Of a stretch of DNA of 64,000 bases, positions 34,779 to 42,910 are shown one piece after another. Location: positions 306,586 through 370,585 of the forward strand of contig NZ_KB897905.1 of the NCBI RefSeq assembly GCF_000377205.1, written 5' to 3'. Source of the stretch: Thioalkalivibrio sp. ALJ3. Lineage in GTDB: Bacteria > Pseudomonadota > Gammaproteobacteria > Ectothiorhodospirales > Ectothiorhodospiraceae. The notes beneath the pieces are model-generated. The model ran no database searches and was not told the origin of the DNA. It worked only from the letters and a program-made list of their open reading frames with translations. Position 1 is the first letter of the stretch, and every line of letters starts with the position of its first letter. A program made the translations under genes and the position numbers.

Positions 34779-36042
34779 CCGCCCGGAGATCCCCGGGCTT
34801 GGAACGCTCGCACTGGAACAGTGCATTCACGAGTACCCGGGCAAACGACGGATCTTCCGCGCCCGGCTTGCCAGTGGGCAGCCGGTGGTCGCCAAGTTCT
34901 ACCTTGGACGCATCGGCCAGTGGGCCGAATGGCGGCGCGGGACGCGTGGAGCGCGCCTGCTGGAAGCCGCTGGCGTCCCCGCTCCAGCCGTACACCACGC
35001 CGCTTACTGCCCCCGATACCGCGCCTGGCTGCTGGTCCTGGATCTCGTCGAGGCGGACGAACCCTGGCCACCGTCCGGGGAAGACCCGGGAGACCAGGCC
35101 CATGCACGCCTGCTGGCCACACTGGCCGAACACCATCGCGCCGGCATCGTCCAGAACGATCTCAACTGGCTGAACTTCATCCCCCGTGAGGGGCGTCTGT
35201 TCGCCATCGACGGAGATCGCGTGCGTCGCCGCAACGGGCCACTCGGCCGCCGAGCGGCCCTCGACCACCTGCAACGGCTGTACGCCTCCAAGACCCGCTT
35301 GCCCGAGACACTAATACGGGAGGGCTTCCGGCAGTATCACGAAATGAGAGGCTGGGAAGTGACGGAAGCTGGGTTGCAACGCTGCCTGCGCGACCTGCGC
35401 CGTGCCCGCCTCCGGCACGCCCGCCGCGTCGCCCGGCGGGCGTGCCGGGGGTGGAAGCACTACCCCCGATTCCGTATGGATGAGCTCGGGGTGATTCATG
35501 ACCGACGGGCGCTTGCCCGTGGACAGGCCGAACACCTCGCTCGCCAACTGCACGAAACCGGCGAACTGCCGGATGGGCTCTCCGGCCATGCCGATCGGTC
35601 ATACCGGGCACAGCGAATCGATGCCCACTGGCAGGCGCTACCCGGCCTGCTGCGCCCGGTCCTCACGCGCCAGATCGCCCGGCGGGCCTGGAGTCATGCC
35701 CTCACGCTGCGGCGTCTGGGACTCTCGGTGCCGCGGCCGGTAGCGATTATCGCCGCAGATCGCGGCCTGGTCTGGCTGGTCTGGGAGACGGACCCGGAGT
35801 TGCGCCCGCTGAATGCCGCCAGCGATCCCCCGGGAGCGGCGGCCGAGACCCTGTGGGCCGAGCTGCGCGATTACGGGATCCGCTTTCGGGGGCGGGACCC
35901 GCGCATGCTGGGCAGCGATGGCCAGGCGCTGTGGATCCTTGATCCCCTGCCGCTGGCCTTCGGACGTCCGGAGTCGCGGGGGTTTCTGCGGGCCGCGGAG
36001 GGCGACCGGTCATGGCTGGAACGGGTCAGTAAGCCTCGCTGA
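34753..36042 (+). CDS. Two-lobed lipopolysaccharide kinase-like protein
   Basis: A 429-residue protein. The first half is an InaA/WaaP-like kinase: FRARLASGQPVVAKFY (lysine in beta-3), the catalytic loop GIVQNDLNWLNFI, where Gln-Asn-Asp replaces His-x-Asp as in some Pseudomonas core kinases, and metal site LFAIDGDRVRRR. The second half repeats kinase N-lobe features (RRAWSHALTLRRLGLSVPRPVAII, then VWLVWETD). It ends with a degenerate C-lobe (RGRDPRMLGSDGQALWILDPLPL), without an HxD...N loop. So one probable active site and one likely pseudokinase domain. The start is ATG 34753, inside the end of the sulfotransferase gene. It is the last gene of the kdkA operon. Confidence 0.77.
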   Translation: MRRTPETGDRPEIPGLGTLALEQCIHEYPGKRRIFRARLASGQPVVAKFYLGRIGQWAEWRRGTRGARLLEAAGVPAPAVHHAAYCPRYRAWLLVLDLVEADEPWPPSGEDPGDQAHARLLATLAEHHRAGIVQNDLNWLNFIPREGRLFAIDGDRVRRRNGPLGRRAALDHLQRLYASKTRLPETLIREGFRQYHEMRGWEVTEAGLQRCLRDLRRARLRHARRVARRACRGWKHYPRFRMDELGVIHDRRALARGQAEHLARQLHETGELPDGLSGHADRSYRAQRIDAHWQALPGLLRPVLTRQIARRAWSHALTLRRLGLSVPRPVAIIAADRGLVWLVWETDPELRPLNAASDPPGAAAETLWAELRDYGIRFRGRDPRMLGSDGQALWILDPLPLAFGRPESRGFLRAAEGDRSWLERVSKPR

Positions 36043-36054
36043 ACCAGCGGGGAC

Positions 36055-36864
36055 TCAGTCGATTCCCCAGCGACGCTCCTTGGCGTCGTTGGCGACCCGG
36101 CCCGGCCAGGCAATCAGGTTCTGGATGCGCTGCATGTAGGGCGGGATCACCTGTTTCCAGGCATCGTCGGGCCGTATCTGGCTGCCCTCGGTCTTGCGAA
36201 AGACATCCGCGGAACCGATGTTGTGGTGCGGCATCTCCGCCCAAGCGTCGAGCTGCGGCCGCTCGAACTCCAGACCCAGCCGGGCCATCAGCTTCGGCAG
36301 CTGATCTTCCGGATCGTACGCCAGCTTTTCGTAGTTCAGCACGATGTGCGGCTCGTTGCGCAGGAGGTAGTAGAGCCGCAGCGAGCGATGCGAATACGAA
36401 AACGTGGGGATGTAGTTCTGCTGTTTGCGCTTGCGCAACGACTGGGCGCGGCCGCGCGGGTCACGCAGGACATGGATCGGAATGACGTCGATGTCGGGCG
36501 CGGCCATCAGGCGTCGCAGGCGCTGCACCGATTTGGAGTTGTCGGTCACGAACGGTACGTTGCTGACCTCGGAGACCACCTCGAACAGCGTGCGATTGTG
36601 TTCATTGAAACGCGCCGGATCGCGGGCGTGCACATCGAGCGTCTCCAGGGTACAGCCAAGACGTTCCTCCAGGCGGGCATTGACGGCCGACCAGAACTCG
36701 CACTCCCAGAAACTGGGGGCACCACAGGGACAGGGATGCTTGCGCGCATAGTGTGCCAGCCGCCGCACCCCGCCCAGCGCCCGAATCTGGCTGTGGGCGT
36801 CCAGCAGGATATCCGTCAGCGTCGAACCACTGCGGCCCATCCCCACAAGGTAGAGTACTTTCAT
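36055..36864 (-). CDS. Sulfotransferase family protein (no. 8)
   Basis: A 269-residue protein with a PAPS-type loop at the extreme N-terminus, VLYLVGMGRSGSTLTDILL (3-21), and the 3'-phosphate element IPIHVLRDPRGRAQSLRKRK near 128-147. The C-rich patch HPCPCGAPSFWECEFW (43-58) is common in this Sulfotransfer_3-like group and may be structural. The ATG overlaps the stop of hldE (ATGA), so it is co-transcribed with the heptose-activating enzyme. This is a second direct operon link between sulfotransfer and lipopolysaccharide core. It converges on the kinase gene with a 12-bp gap. Confidence 0.8.
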   Translation of the reverse strand: MKVLYLVGMGRSGSTLTDILLDAHSQIRALGGVRRLAHYARKHPCPCGAPSFWECEFWSAVNARLEERLGCTLETLDVHARDPARFNEHNRTLFEVVSEVSNVPFVTDNSKSVQRLRRLMAAPDIDVIPIHVLRDPRGRAQSLRKRKQQNYIPTFSYSHRSLRLYYLLRNEPHIVLNYEKLAYDPEDQLPKLMARLGLEFERPQLDAWAEMPHHNIGSADVFRKTEGSQIRPDDAWKQVIPPYMQRIQNLIAWPGRVANDAKERRWGID

Positions 36865-38297
36865 CGTTGTTCCTGACTCGCTCGTATGCGTTCCACCACA
36901 GCGCTGGTGGAACAGTCGCCCATGAAATCCAGCACTCGTACCTCGCCGCCGTTCGCCACCACCGCATCGTGTCCGGCGATGGCGTCGGGTCGATAATCGC
37001 CGCCCTTGACCAGTACGTCCGGCAGGACGTCGGCGATCAGGTCGGCCGGGGTGTCCTCGGAGAACGGGACCACCCAGTCCACCGCGCCCAGGGCCGCCAG
37101 GACAGCCATGCGCTGGTCCAACGGATTCACCGGGCGTCCTTCTCCCTTCAGTCGACGCACGGAGGCATCGTCGTTAACCGCGACCAGCAGCCGGTCTCCT
37201 AGGGCACGGGCCTGGGCGAGATAGGCGACATGGCCGGCGTGCAGGATGTCGAAACAGCCGTTGGTCATCACGACCCGCTCGCCCGCTGAACGAGCCCGGC
37301 GCAGCACCTCCGCCAGCTCGGCACGGGACAGCATGCCCTGACCGGCCGCCCGGGGAGCGTAGATCTCGCGCTCGATCTCGGGCAGCGAGACGGTGGCGGT
37401 ACCCAGCTTGCCGACCACGATGCCCGCCGCCAGGTTGGCCAGCTGCATCGCGTCCTCGATGGTCGCGCCCGCCGCCAGGGCGGCGGCCAGGGTGGCGATC
37501 ACCGTATCGCCCGCACCGGTCACGTCGAACACCTCGCGCGCCCGGGCCTGCTGATGCACGGCCGCCTGCCCCTCGCGGAACAACGTCATCCCGGCCGCGC
37601 CGCGCGTGACCAGGAGCGCCGGGATCCCGCAGCGCTCCGTCACGCCGCGGGCCGCCTGTTCCAGGCTTTCATCGTCCGGACAGGGACCTGCCACACCCTC
37701 CAGTTCGGCGAGATTGGGGGTGATCAGATCCGCGCCTCGGTACCGCGAGAAGTCGTGGCCCTTGGGGTCCACCAGTACGGGGACTCCGGCGGCGCGGGCG
37801 GCCTGGATCAGGGGTTGCGGGTCGCGCAGCGCACCCTTGGCGTAGTCGGACAGGACCACGGCGCCGCAGTTGGCCAGCAGGGGTTCGACCTGCGGGAGCA
37901 GATCGGCGGCGCGGGTGCCGGGGAAACCGTCCTCGAAGTCGAGGCGGATCAACTGCTGATGACGGCTGATCACGCGCAGCTTGGTGATGGTGGCCGCACC
38001 CGCCTGGCGGCGGAAGTGGCAGGCCACACCCGACCCCTCGAGCAGACCGGTCAGTTCGGCCGCGGCCTCGTCCTCGCCGGTCACACCGACCAGATCGGCA
38101 TGACCGCCCAGGGCAGCAAGATTCAGTGCGACGTTGCCGGCCCCGCCCGGGCGCTGTTCGATCTCGCGCACATGGACTACCGGGACCGGGGCCTCGGGCG
38201 AGATCCGGTCGGTACCGCCGTGCCAGTAGCGATCCAGCATCAGATCGCCAATCACCAGCACACGGGCCTGATCGAACGGGGGCAGGGAGAGCTTCAT
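36861..38297 (-). CDS. hldE: Bifunctional heptose 7-phosphate kinase / heptose 1-phosphate adenylyltransferase
   Basis: Fused enzyme of ADP-heptose synthesis, acting before and after GmhB. The N-terminal PfkB kinase domain (1-320) has the GGAGNVALNLAALGG substrate motif and the catalytic FDVTGAGDTVIATLA anion hole. The C-terminal nucleotidyltransferase domain (about 340-478) has TNGCFDILHAGHVAYL with the HxGH motif. The length of 478 residues matches the gammaproteobacterial fused form. It sits far from gmhA-gmhB (14 kb) but bounds the same envelope region; hldD, the epimerase, is not in the window. Confidence 0.97.
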   Translation of the reverse strand: MKLSLPPFDQARVLVIGDLMLDRYWHGGTDRISPEAPVPVVHVREIEQRPGGAGNVALNLAALGGHADLVGVTGEDEAAAELTGLLEGSGVACHFRRQAGAATITKLRVISRHQQLIRLDFEDGFPGTRAADLLPQVEPLLANCGAVVLSDYAKGALRDPQPLIQAARAAGVPVLVDPKGHDFSRYRGADLITPNLAELEGVAGPCPDDESLEQAARGVTERCGIPALLVTRGAAGMTLFREGQAAVHQQARAREVFDVTGAGDTVIATLAAALAAGATIEDAMQLANLAAGIVVGKLGTATVSLPEIEREIYAPRAAGQGMLSRAELAEVLRRARSAGERVVMTNGCFDILHAGHVAYLAQARALGDRLLVAVNDDASVRRLKGEGRPVNPLDQRMAVLAALGAVDWVVPFSEDTPADLIADVLPDVLVKGGDYRPDAIAGHDAVVANGGEVRVLDFMGDCSTSAVVERIRASQEQR

Positions 38298-38373
38298 CGG
38301 ATGCGTGCGCGGGAACGCCCGGGACGGGCACGATTCGCCCCGACATGTGCGCCGGGGGGCGGGTGCCCGGTGA

Positions 38374-38598
38374 TCAGGCGTCGTCCTTCAGGATGAACTG
38401 GGTACCGCAGTACGGGCACTGGAAGCGGCCGTCCGGGGTCTCGTCGATCGGCAGAAAGACGCGCGGATGCGAGGCCCACAGCGCCATCTTCGGCGTCGGG
38501 CAGTGCAGCGGCAGGTCTTTCTTGGTGACCGTGATCTCCGGCTGCGCGTTCGCGGTCTCGTACTGGTCCTGGTGATGGGCGGTATCGGGATTGACCAT
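38374..38598 (-). CDS. zf-CHCC zinc-finger domain protein
   Basis: A 74-residue protein. The C-terminal half is the zf-CHCC domain also found in mitochondrial complex I subunit NDUFS6: LPLHCPTPKM (His32, Cys33) and, after the SHPRVFLPID segment, FQCPYCGTQFIL (Cys61, Cys64). It probably binds one zinc; the bacterial function is unknown. ATG 38598 is chosen because the frame further upstream lies inside the repetitive element. It follows ilvE on the same strand, but the 283-bp MITE-like element separates the two, and its start lies 20 bp from the end of that element. Confidence 0.85.
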   Translation of the reverse strand: MVNPDTAHHQDQYETANAQPEITVTKKDLPLHCPTPKMALWASHPRVFLPIDETPDGRFQCPYCGTQFILKDDA

Positions 38599-38618
38599 GG
38601 TTTTCGTCTCGCGTGTTG

Positions 38619-38901
38619 GGGAAACACTGATTAATGCACGCGCTCGCGCTCGAGTCGCTTTTGCGTGCGAACAAGGCGCGGTGACTGCCGTGCAGTCATT
38701 CTGCACAAGGGAACCGCAACGCCGTTCCCGCGCAAAAGCGGCCGAGCCCCGTCTTTCAATAGCTTGTGGGGGTTGGCACCCCAGGTTCCCCGATCCTGCG
38801 TTGCGGTCCTTGCCGGTAGAACCACTACCGGCTGCGCACCGCGCCTTGTCTCGGAAAACCTGGGGTACCAGCGCGAGCGTGTACATTAATCAGTGTTTCC
38901 C
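38619..38901. mobile_element. MITE-like element with 32-bp terminal inverted repeats
   Basis: A non-coding 283-bp element. The terminal inverted repeats (38619-38650 and 38870-38901) begin GGGAAACACTGATTAATG and match at 30 of 32 positions. Inside are nested inverted repeats: TGACTGC-CGT-GCAGTCA (38682-38698), CAAGGCGCGGTG (38672-38683) with CACCGCGCCTTG (38837-38848), ACCCCAGGTT (38778-38787) with AACCTGGGGT (38857-38866), and a GCCGGTAG/CTACCGGC hairpin (38812-38832). The transcript would fold extensively. No transposase is present and no clean target duplication is visible. The right end supplies the first base of the ilvE TAG stop on the complementary strand. Mobilisation by an unseen IS with similar ends is inferred. 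Confidence 0.8.
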
Positions 38902-39821
38902 TAGAGGTAGGTCAGCCACCCGTCGTGCTGACGGTCGCGGCCCTGTACGACATCAAAATAGCGCGATTGCAGGCGCTCGGTAATCGGTCCGCGGGTACCG
39001 GAGCCAATCGGGCGGTCGTCGACCTCGCGGATCGGGGTTACCTCGGCGGCGGTACCGGTGAAGAAGGCCTCGTCGGCGATGTAGACCTCGTCGCGGGTGA
39101 TGCGCTTCTCCACCACGCGCAGGCCCTCCTCCTCGGCCAGGGTGATCACCGTGCGACGGGTGATGCCGTCCAACGCGGACGTCAGATCCGGGGTGCACAA
39201 CACGCCATCGTGGACCAGGAAGATGTTCTCGCCACTACCCTCGGCCACGTAGCCTTCGGTGTCCAGCAGCATGGCTTCGTCATAGCCGCAGCGGGTCGCT
39301 TCCTGCAGGGCCATCATCGAGTTCATGTAGTTGCCGTTGGCCTTGGCCTTGCACATGGTCACGTTCACGTGGTGCCGGCTGTAGGAGGAGGTGCGAATGC
39401 GGATGCCCTTCTCCATCCCCTCGTCGCCGAGATAGCTGCCCCAGTGCCAGGCCGCGACCATCGCGTGCACCTTGAGGTTATCCGCGCGCAGCCCCATGCC
39501 CTCGGACCCGAGGAAGCACATCGGGCGCAGGTAGGCGCTCTCCAGGCCGTTGTCGCGTACCGAGGCGACCTGCGCGTCATTCAGCTCGTCGGCAGAATAC
39601 GGGATGGTCATGCCGAGGATCTTGGCGGAGTTGAACAGGCGCCGGGTGTGGTCCTGCAGGCGAAAGATCGCCGGACCGCGCTCGGTCTTGTAGGCGCGCA
39701 CGCCCTCGAACACGCCCATGCCGTAGTGCAGGGTGTGGGTCAGTACGTGGGTCTGCGCCTCGCGCCAGGGCACCATCTGCCCGTCCAGCCAGATCACCCC
39801 GTCGCGGTCGGCCATCGACAT
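38901..39821 (-). CDS. ilvE: Branched-chain amino acid aminotransferase
   Basis: PLP-dependent class IV aminotransferase for the last step of Ile, Val and Leu synthesis. The 306 residues show LTHTLHYGMGVFEGVRAY, the catalytic lysine in CKAKANGNYMNSMMALQEA, EGYVAEGSGENIFLV and the C-terminal FFTGTAAEVTPIREVD. ATG 39821 (MSMADRDG) is chosen for its GAGGG upstream; ATG 39815 is also possible. The final codons and TAG stop abut the MITE-like element, so the natural 3' end may have been altered slightly. It follows glnE by 13 bp on the same strand. Confidence 0.96.
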   Translation of the reverse strand: MSMADRDGVIWLDGQMVPWREAQTHVLTHTLHYGMGVFEGVRAYKTERGPAIFRLQDHTRRLFNSAKILGMTIPYSADELNDAQVASVRDNGLESAYLRPMCFLGSEGMGLRADNLKVHAMVAAWHWGSYLGDEGMEKGIRIRTSSYSRHHVNVTMCKAKANGNYMNSMMALQEATRCGYDEAMLLDTEGYVAEGSGENIFLVHDGVLCTPDLTSALDGITRRTVITLAEEEGLRVVEKRITRDEVYIADEAFFTGTAAEVTPIREVDDRPIGSGTRGPITERLQSRYFDVVQGRDRQHDGWLTYL

Positions 39822-39834
39822 GTCTTGTATCCCT

Positions 39835-42762
39835 CTAGGCGTTCTCGTTCGCGGCCGGATCCGGCACGCCGAACAGCTCATTCCAGGTTTCGATTACGCG
39901 GTCGCGCACCGCCAGCAAGTCGTCGTCCGGTTCCTCGACCCGGGCGTCCCTACCCGCCAGCGTCAGGCGGTGGATGCGGTTGCGCAAATCCCGATAGGCA
40001 TCCGCCAGCGTTTCGCTCAAGTCCTCGCTGATTACGCCCTCGTGCCCGAGGGTCTCCAGCGTGCGGATCTTGTCCGGCCAGTCGCAGACGGCGGGATGGT
40101 CGTGGGCGGATACCAAAACCCAGTATTGAACCATGAATTCGATATCAGTGATACCGCCCCGGTCGCGCTTGAGATGGAAGCCCTGGCCCTTCTTCGAAGC
40201 ATGCTCGGCCAGCATGCGCTGGCGCATCTCGATCACCTCGGCCCGCAGGGCAGTGGCATCTCGTTCGCGGGTCAGCACCTCGTGACGAAGGGCATCAAAC
40301 TCCCTGCCCAGCTCGGCATCGCCAGCGACAAAGCGCGCCCGCACCAGTGCCTGATGCTCCCAGGTCCAGGCGGACTCGTCCTGATAACGGCGAAAGGCCC
40401 GTAGCCCGCTGACCAGCAAACCGGAGGTTCCACTGGGCCGCAGGCGAGTATCCACCTCATACAGTCTTCCAGCCGGAGTGAATGCGCCCAGAAGGTGGAC
40501 AATCCTCTGCGCGACACGGGCAAAGAACTCCGCATTGTCGATGGCTTTAGGCCCGACGGTTTGGGCCTCGTCACCCTCGGAGTCATGCAGGAACACCACG
40601 TCCAGATCGGAGCCGTAGCCCAGCTCGAAACCGCCCAGCTTGCCGTAACCGATCACCGCGAAGCGTGCCGGGCGAAGGTCGTCGCCCTCGCCACAGCGCG
40701 GCTCGCCATGACGCTCGACCAGCTTGTCCCAGGCCAGCTGGAGCACCCGTTCGAGCATTACCTCCGCCAACCAGGTCAGGTGATCGGAGACCTTCATCAG
40801 GGGCAAAAAGCCCATGATGTCCGCCGCCGCCACGCGCAATGTCTGCACCTGCTTGAACTGGCGCAGGCGGTCCAGCATCTGCTCGTGGTCCTCGCCCGGG
40901 AACTGCGCGAGTTCCGCTTCCAGTTCCTCGCGCAGTCCGTCCCGGTCCGGCGGGGCGTACAAGGCGCGCGGATCGAGCAACTCGTCCAGCAGGACGGGAA
41001 AACGCGTCAGCTGCTCGCTGATCCAGGGACTGGCCGCGACCAGCTTGACCAGCTGCGACAGCGCCAGCGGGTTCTCGACCAGCAGCGACAGATATACCGA
41101 GCGTCGGGCGATCGTCCGCACCATCTGCAGCGCGCGAGGCAGCACCGTATCCGGGGCGTCCAGCTCGGCCAGCGCCCCGACGAGTAGCGGCATCAGCCGA
41201 TCCAGGCGCTGACGTCCAGTGGTGCTCATCGCACGTACGCCGGGGCTCTCGCGCAACTCCACCAGCCCTTCCAGGGCTGCTCCGGCGTCGTCGAAGCCAA
41301 GGGAGCCAAGAACCTCCCGCGCCACATCGTCGTCCAGCGATCCCTGCCACAGACGGTGCAGTTGCTGTTCGCGATCCGCCTCGGGCGAGCTGTCCATCGA
41401 TTCGGCATCGTCGCGCTGAGGGGCAGTAAACACCTGCTCGAAATGGGCATGCACCCGGCGCTGCTCGCGCACCAGCGCCGCTTCGAAGGTCACCTCGCTG
41501 TCGAACCCCAGCGACAGGGCCAGACGCGTCCGATCGCCGGTGGAGCGCGGCAAGCGATGGGTCTGCTGATCGTTGAGCATCTGCAGACGGTTCTCGATCC
41601 GGCGCAGAAAGCGATAACTGCGCTCCAGTTGATCGACGGCGTAGCCTGGCAGCAGCTCGCGTGCGCGCAGCACCTCCATCACACCCAGCAGGTCGCGCCG
41701 CTGCAGGGCTTGGTCGCGCCCGCCGCGAATCAACTGAAACGACTGCGCAATAAATTCGATCTCGCGGATCCCGCCCTCGCCGTGCTTCACGTCCTCGTAA
41801 CGCCCGCGCCGCGCGGATTCGTCGTTGATCATCTGCTTGAGTTCGCGCAGGTTGGCGAGCGTGCCGTAGTCCAGATAGCGGCGGTAGATGAACGGTCGCA
41901 GGCGCTTCATCAGCGCATCCCCCGCAGCCGCGTCCCCCGCCAGCGGGCGCGCCTTGATCAGGGCATAGCGCTCCCATTCGCGGCCATGCGCCTGGTAGTA
42001 GTCCTCCATCGCATCGAAGTGCATCACCAGCGGGCCCGAGTCACCGAATGGGCGCAGGCGCATGTCGACGCGATAGCAAAAGCCATCCGCGGTTACCTCG
42101 GACAGCGCCGCGATCAGGGCACGCCCCAGCTTCTGAAAGTACGCACCGTTGTCCAGCACCCGTTCGCCATCGGTCTCGCCAGTCTCCGCGTAGGCAAAGA
42201 TCAGGTCGATATCGGAAGAGAAGTTGAGCTCGCCACCGCCGAGTTTTCCCAAGCCCAGCACGACCAGCGACTGCGCTGCGCCATCGGCCCCGCGCGGCTG
42301 GCCATGGCGGCCTTGGTAGTGTCGGTCGAGCCACTCCAGCGCCCCCCGGATCAGGCCCTGGGCGAGTCGGCTGAGGTCATGCATCACCTCGTCCAGGTCC
42401 GCACGCCCCTCCAGGTCCCGCCAGGCGATTCGGATCATCTCGCGATGGCGGATCTCGCGTAGCGCCTGTTTCAGTTGCTCTTCGCTGTCGACGTCTTGCA
42501 ACGCGGTGCTCAGCATCGCGGCAAACGCTTCATCGTCGCGCTCGGGCACGTGCCCCTCGTCATCCAGGGTATCGAGCAGATAGTCCGGATGGCGCCCCAC
42601 CGTTTGGGCGAGGTAGTGGCTGAAGGCCAGCGGGCTGGCCGACTGACCCGTCAAGCTGTCGGGCCACTGGGTCTTGTCGCCGAGGTCCTTCAGCAGGTGC
42701 GCGACCTCTTCGTCCAAAAAGGGAGGCAGGGCTTCGGGGTTCTCGGGCAGGGGCTTGTCCAT
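39835..42762 (-). CDS. glnE: Bifunctional glutamine synthetase adenylyltransferase/deadenylase
   Basis: Enzyme that adenylylates and deadenylylates glutamine synthetase under control of PII proteins. The 975 residues carry two nucleotidyltransferase domains: the first has LGLGKLGGGELNFSSDIDLIF (about 167-187, deadenylase half) and the second has VIGYGKLGGFELGYGSDLDVVFLHD (about 690-715, adenylylase half), each with the GSx(D)xD metal site. Helical regulatory regions lie between and after them. The length matches E. coli GlnE (946). A repeat copy lies 12 bp upstream of the ATG. Confidence 0.97.
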   Translation of the reverse strand: MDKPLPENPEALPPFLDEEVAHLLKDLGDKTQWPDSLTGQSASPLAFSHYLAQTVGRHPDYLLDTLDDEGHVPERDDEAFAAMLSTALQDVDSEEQLKQALREIRHREMIRIAWRDLEGRADLDEVMHDLSRLAQGLIRGALEWLDRHYQGRHGQPRGADGAAQSLVVLGLGKLGGGELNFSSDIDLIFAYAETGETDGERVLDNGAYFQKLGRALIAALSEVTADGFCYRVDMRLRPFGDSGPLVMHFDAMEDYYQAHGREWERYALIKARPLAGDAAAGDALMKRLRPFIYRRYLDYGTLANLRELKQMINDESARRGRYEDVKHGEGGIREIEFIAQSFQLIRGGRDQALQRRDLLGVMEVLRARELLPGYAVDQLERSYRFLRRIENRLQMLNDQQTHRLPRSTGDRTRLALSLGFDSEVTFEAALVREQRRVHAHFEQVFTAPQRDDAESMDSSPEADREQQLHRLWQGSLDDDVAREVLGSLGFDDAGAALEGLVELRESPGVRAMSTTGRQRLDRLMPLLVGALAELDAPDTVLPRALQMVRTIARRSVYLSLLVENPLALSQLVKLVAASPWISEQLTRFPVLLDELLDPRALYAPPDRDGLREELEAELAQFPGEDHEQMLDRLRQFKQVQTLRVAAADIMGFLPLMKVSDHLTWLAEVMLERVLQLAWDKLVERHGEPRCGEGDDLRPARFAVIGYGKLGGFELGYGSDLDVVFLHDSEGDEAQTVGPKAIDNAEFFARVAQRIVHLLGAFTPAGRLYEVDTRLRPSGTSGLLVSGLRAFRRYQDESAWTWEHQALVRARFVAGDAELGREFDALRHEVLTRERDATALRAEVIEMRQRMLAEHASKKGQGFHLKRDRGGITDIEFMVQYWVLVSAHDHPAVCDWPDKIRTLETLGHEGVISEDLSETLADAYRDLRNRIHRLTLAGRDARVEEPDDDLLAVRDRVIETWNELFGVPDPAANENA

Positions 42763-42774
42763 GGGCCAAGCTTA

Positions 42775-42792
42775 GGGAAACACCCGCCAATG
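42775..42792 (+). repeat. Degenerate copy of the GGGAAACACTGAT repeat
   Basis: TTAGGGAAACACCCGCCAATG keeps the outer nine bases and the AATG of the MITE end but differs in the middle. The outer end faces the glnE start codon 12 bp away, in the same orientation relative to the gene as the copies at 3261 and 38619. No partner end is seen. Confidence 0.45.
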
Positions 42793-42846
42793 TGCATACC
42801 CTTTCTTCGGCGCGGCTCAAAGCCCCGATCCAGCAGCAGAAAATCG

Positions 42847-42884
42847 TTGACAAGGATGCGAACACAAATAACAATCGTTCTCGT
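42847..42884 (+). promoter_or_regulatory. Promoter with candidate Fur box for fbpABC
   Basis: TTGACA (42847-42852) is followed by a TAACAAT-like -10 element (about 42869-42875, spacing 16). The -10 region overlaps AAATAACAATCGTTCTCGT (42866-42884), which resembles the 19-bp Fur consensus with several mismatches. Binding there would block RNA polymerase. The gene function (ferric iron uptake) supports the reading. Confidence 0.6.
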
Positions 42885-42910
42885 CAATGTTTCCACGAGG
42901 AAGATTCAGC

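Noticed and set aside
20739-36864. Interpretation of the region as a capsule (Wzx/Wzy or ABC-dependent) cluster
   Set aside because: No flippase, chain-length regulator, polysaccharide export porin or ABC export gene is present, while waaA, kdkA, hldE, gmhA/B and msbA point to lipopolysaccharide core.
38599-38886. N-terminal extension of the zf-CHCC gene through the MITE-like element
   Set aside because: The frame happens to stay open through the repeat, but the extension is repeat-derived. The family-like start is ATG 38598.
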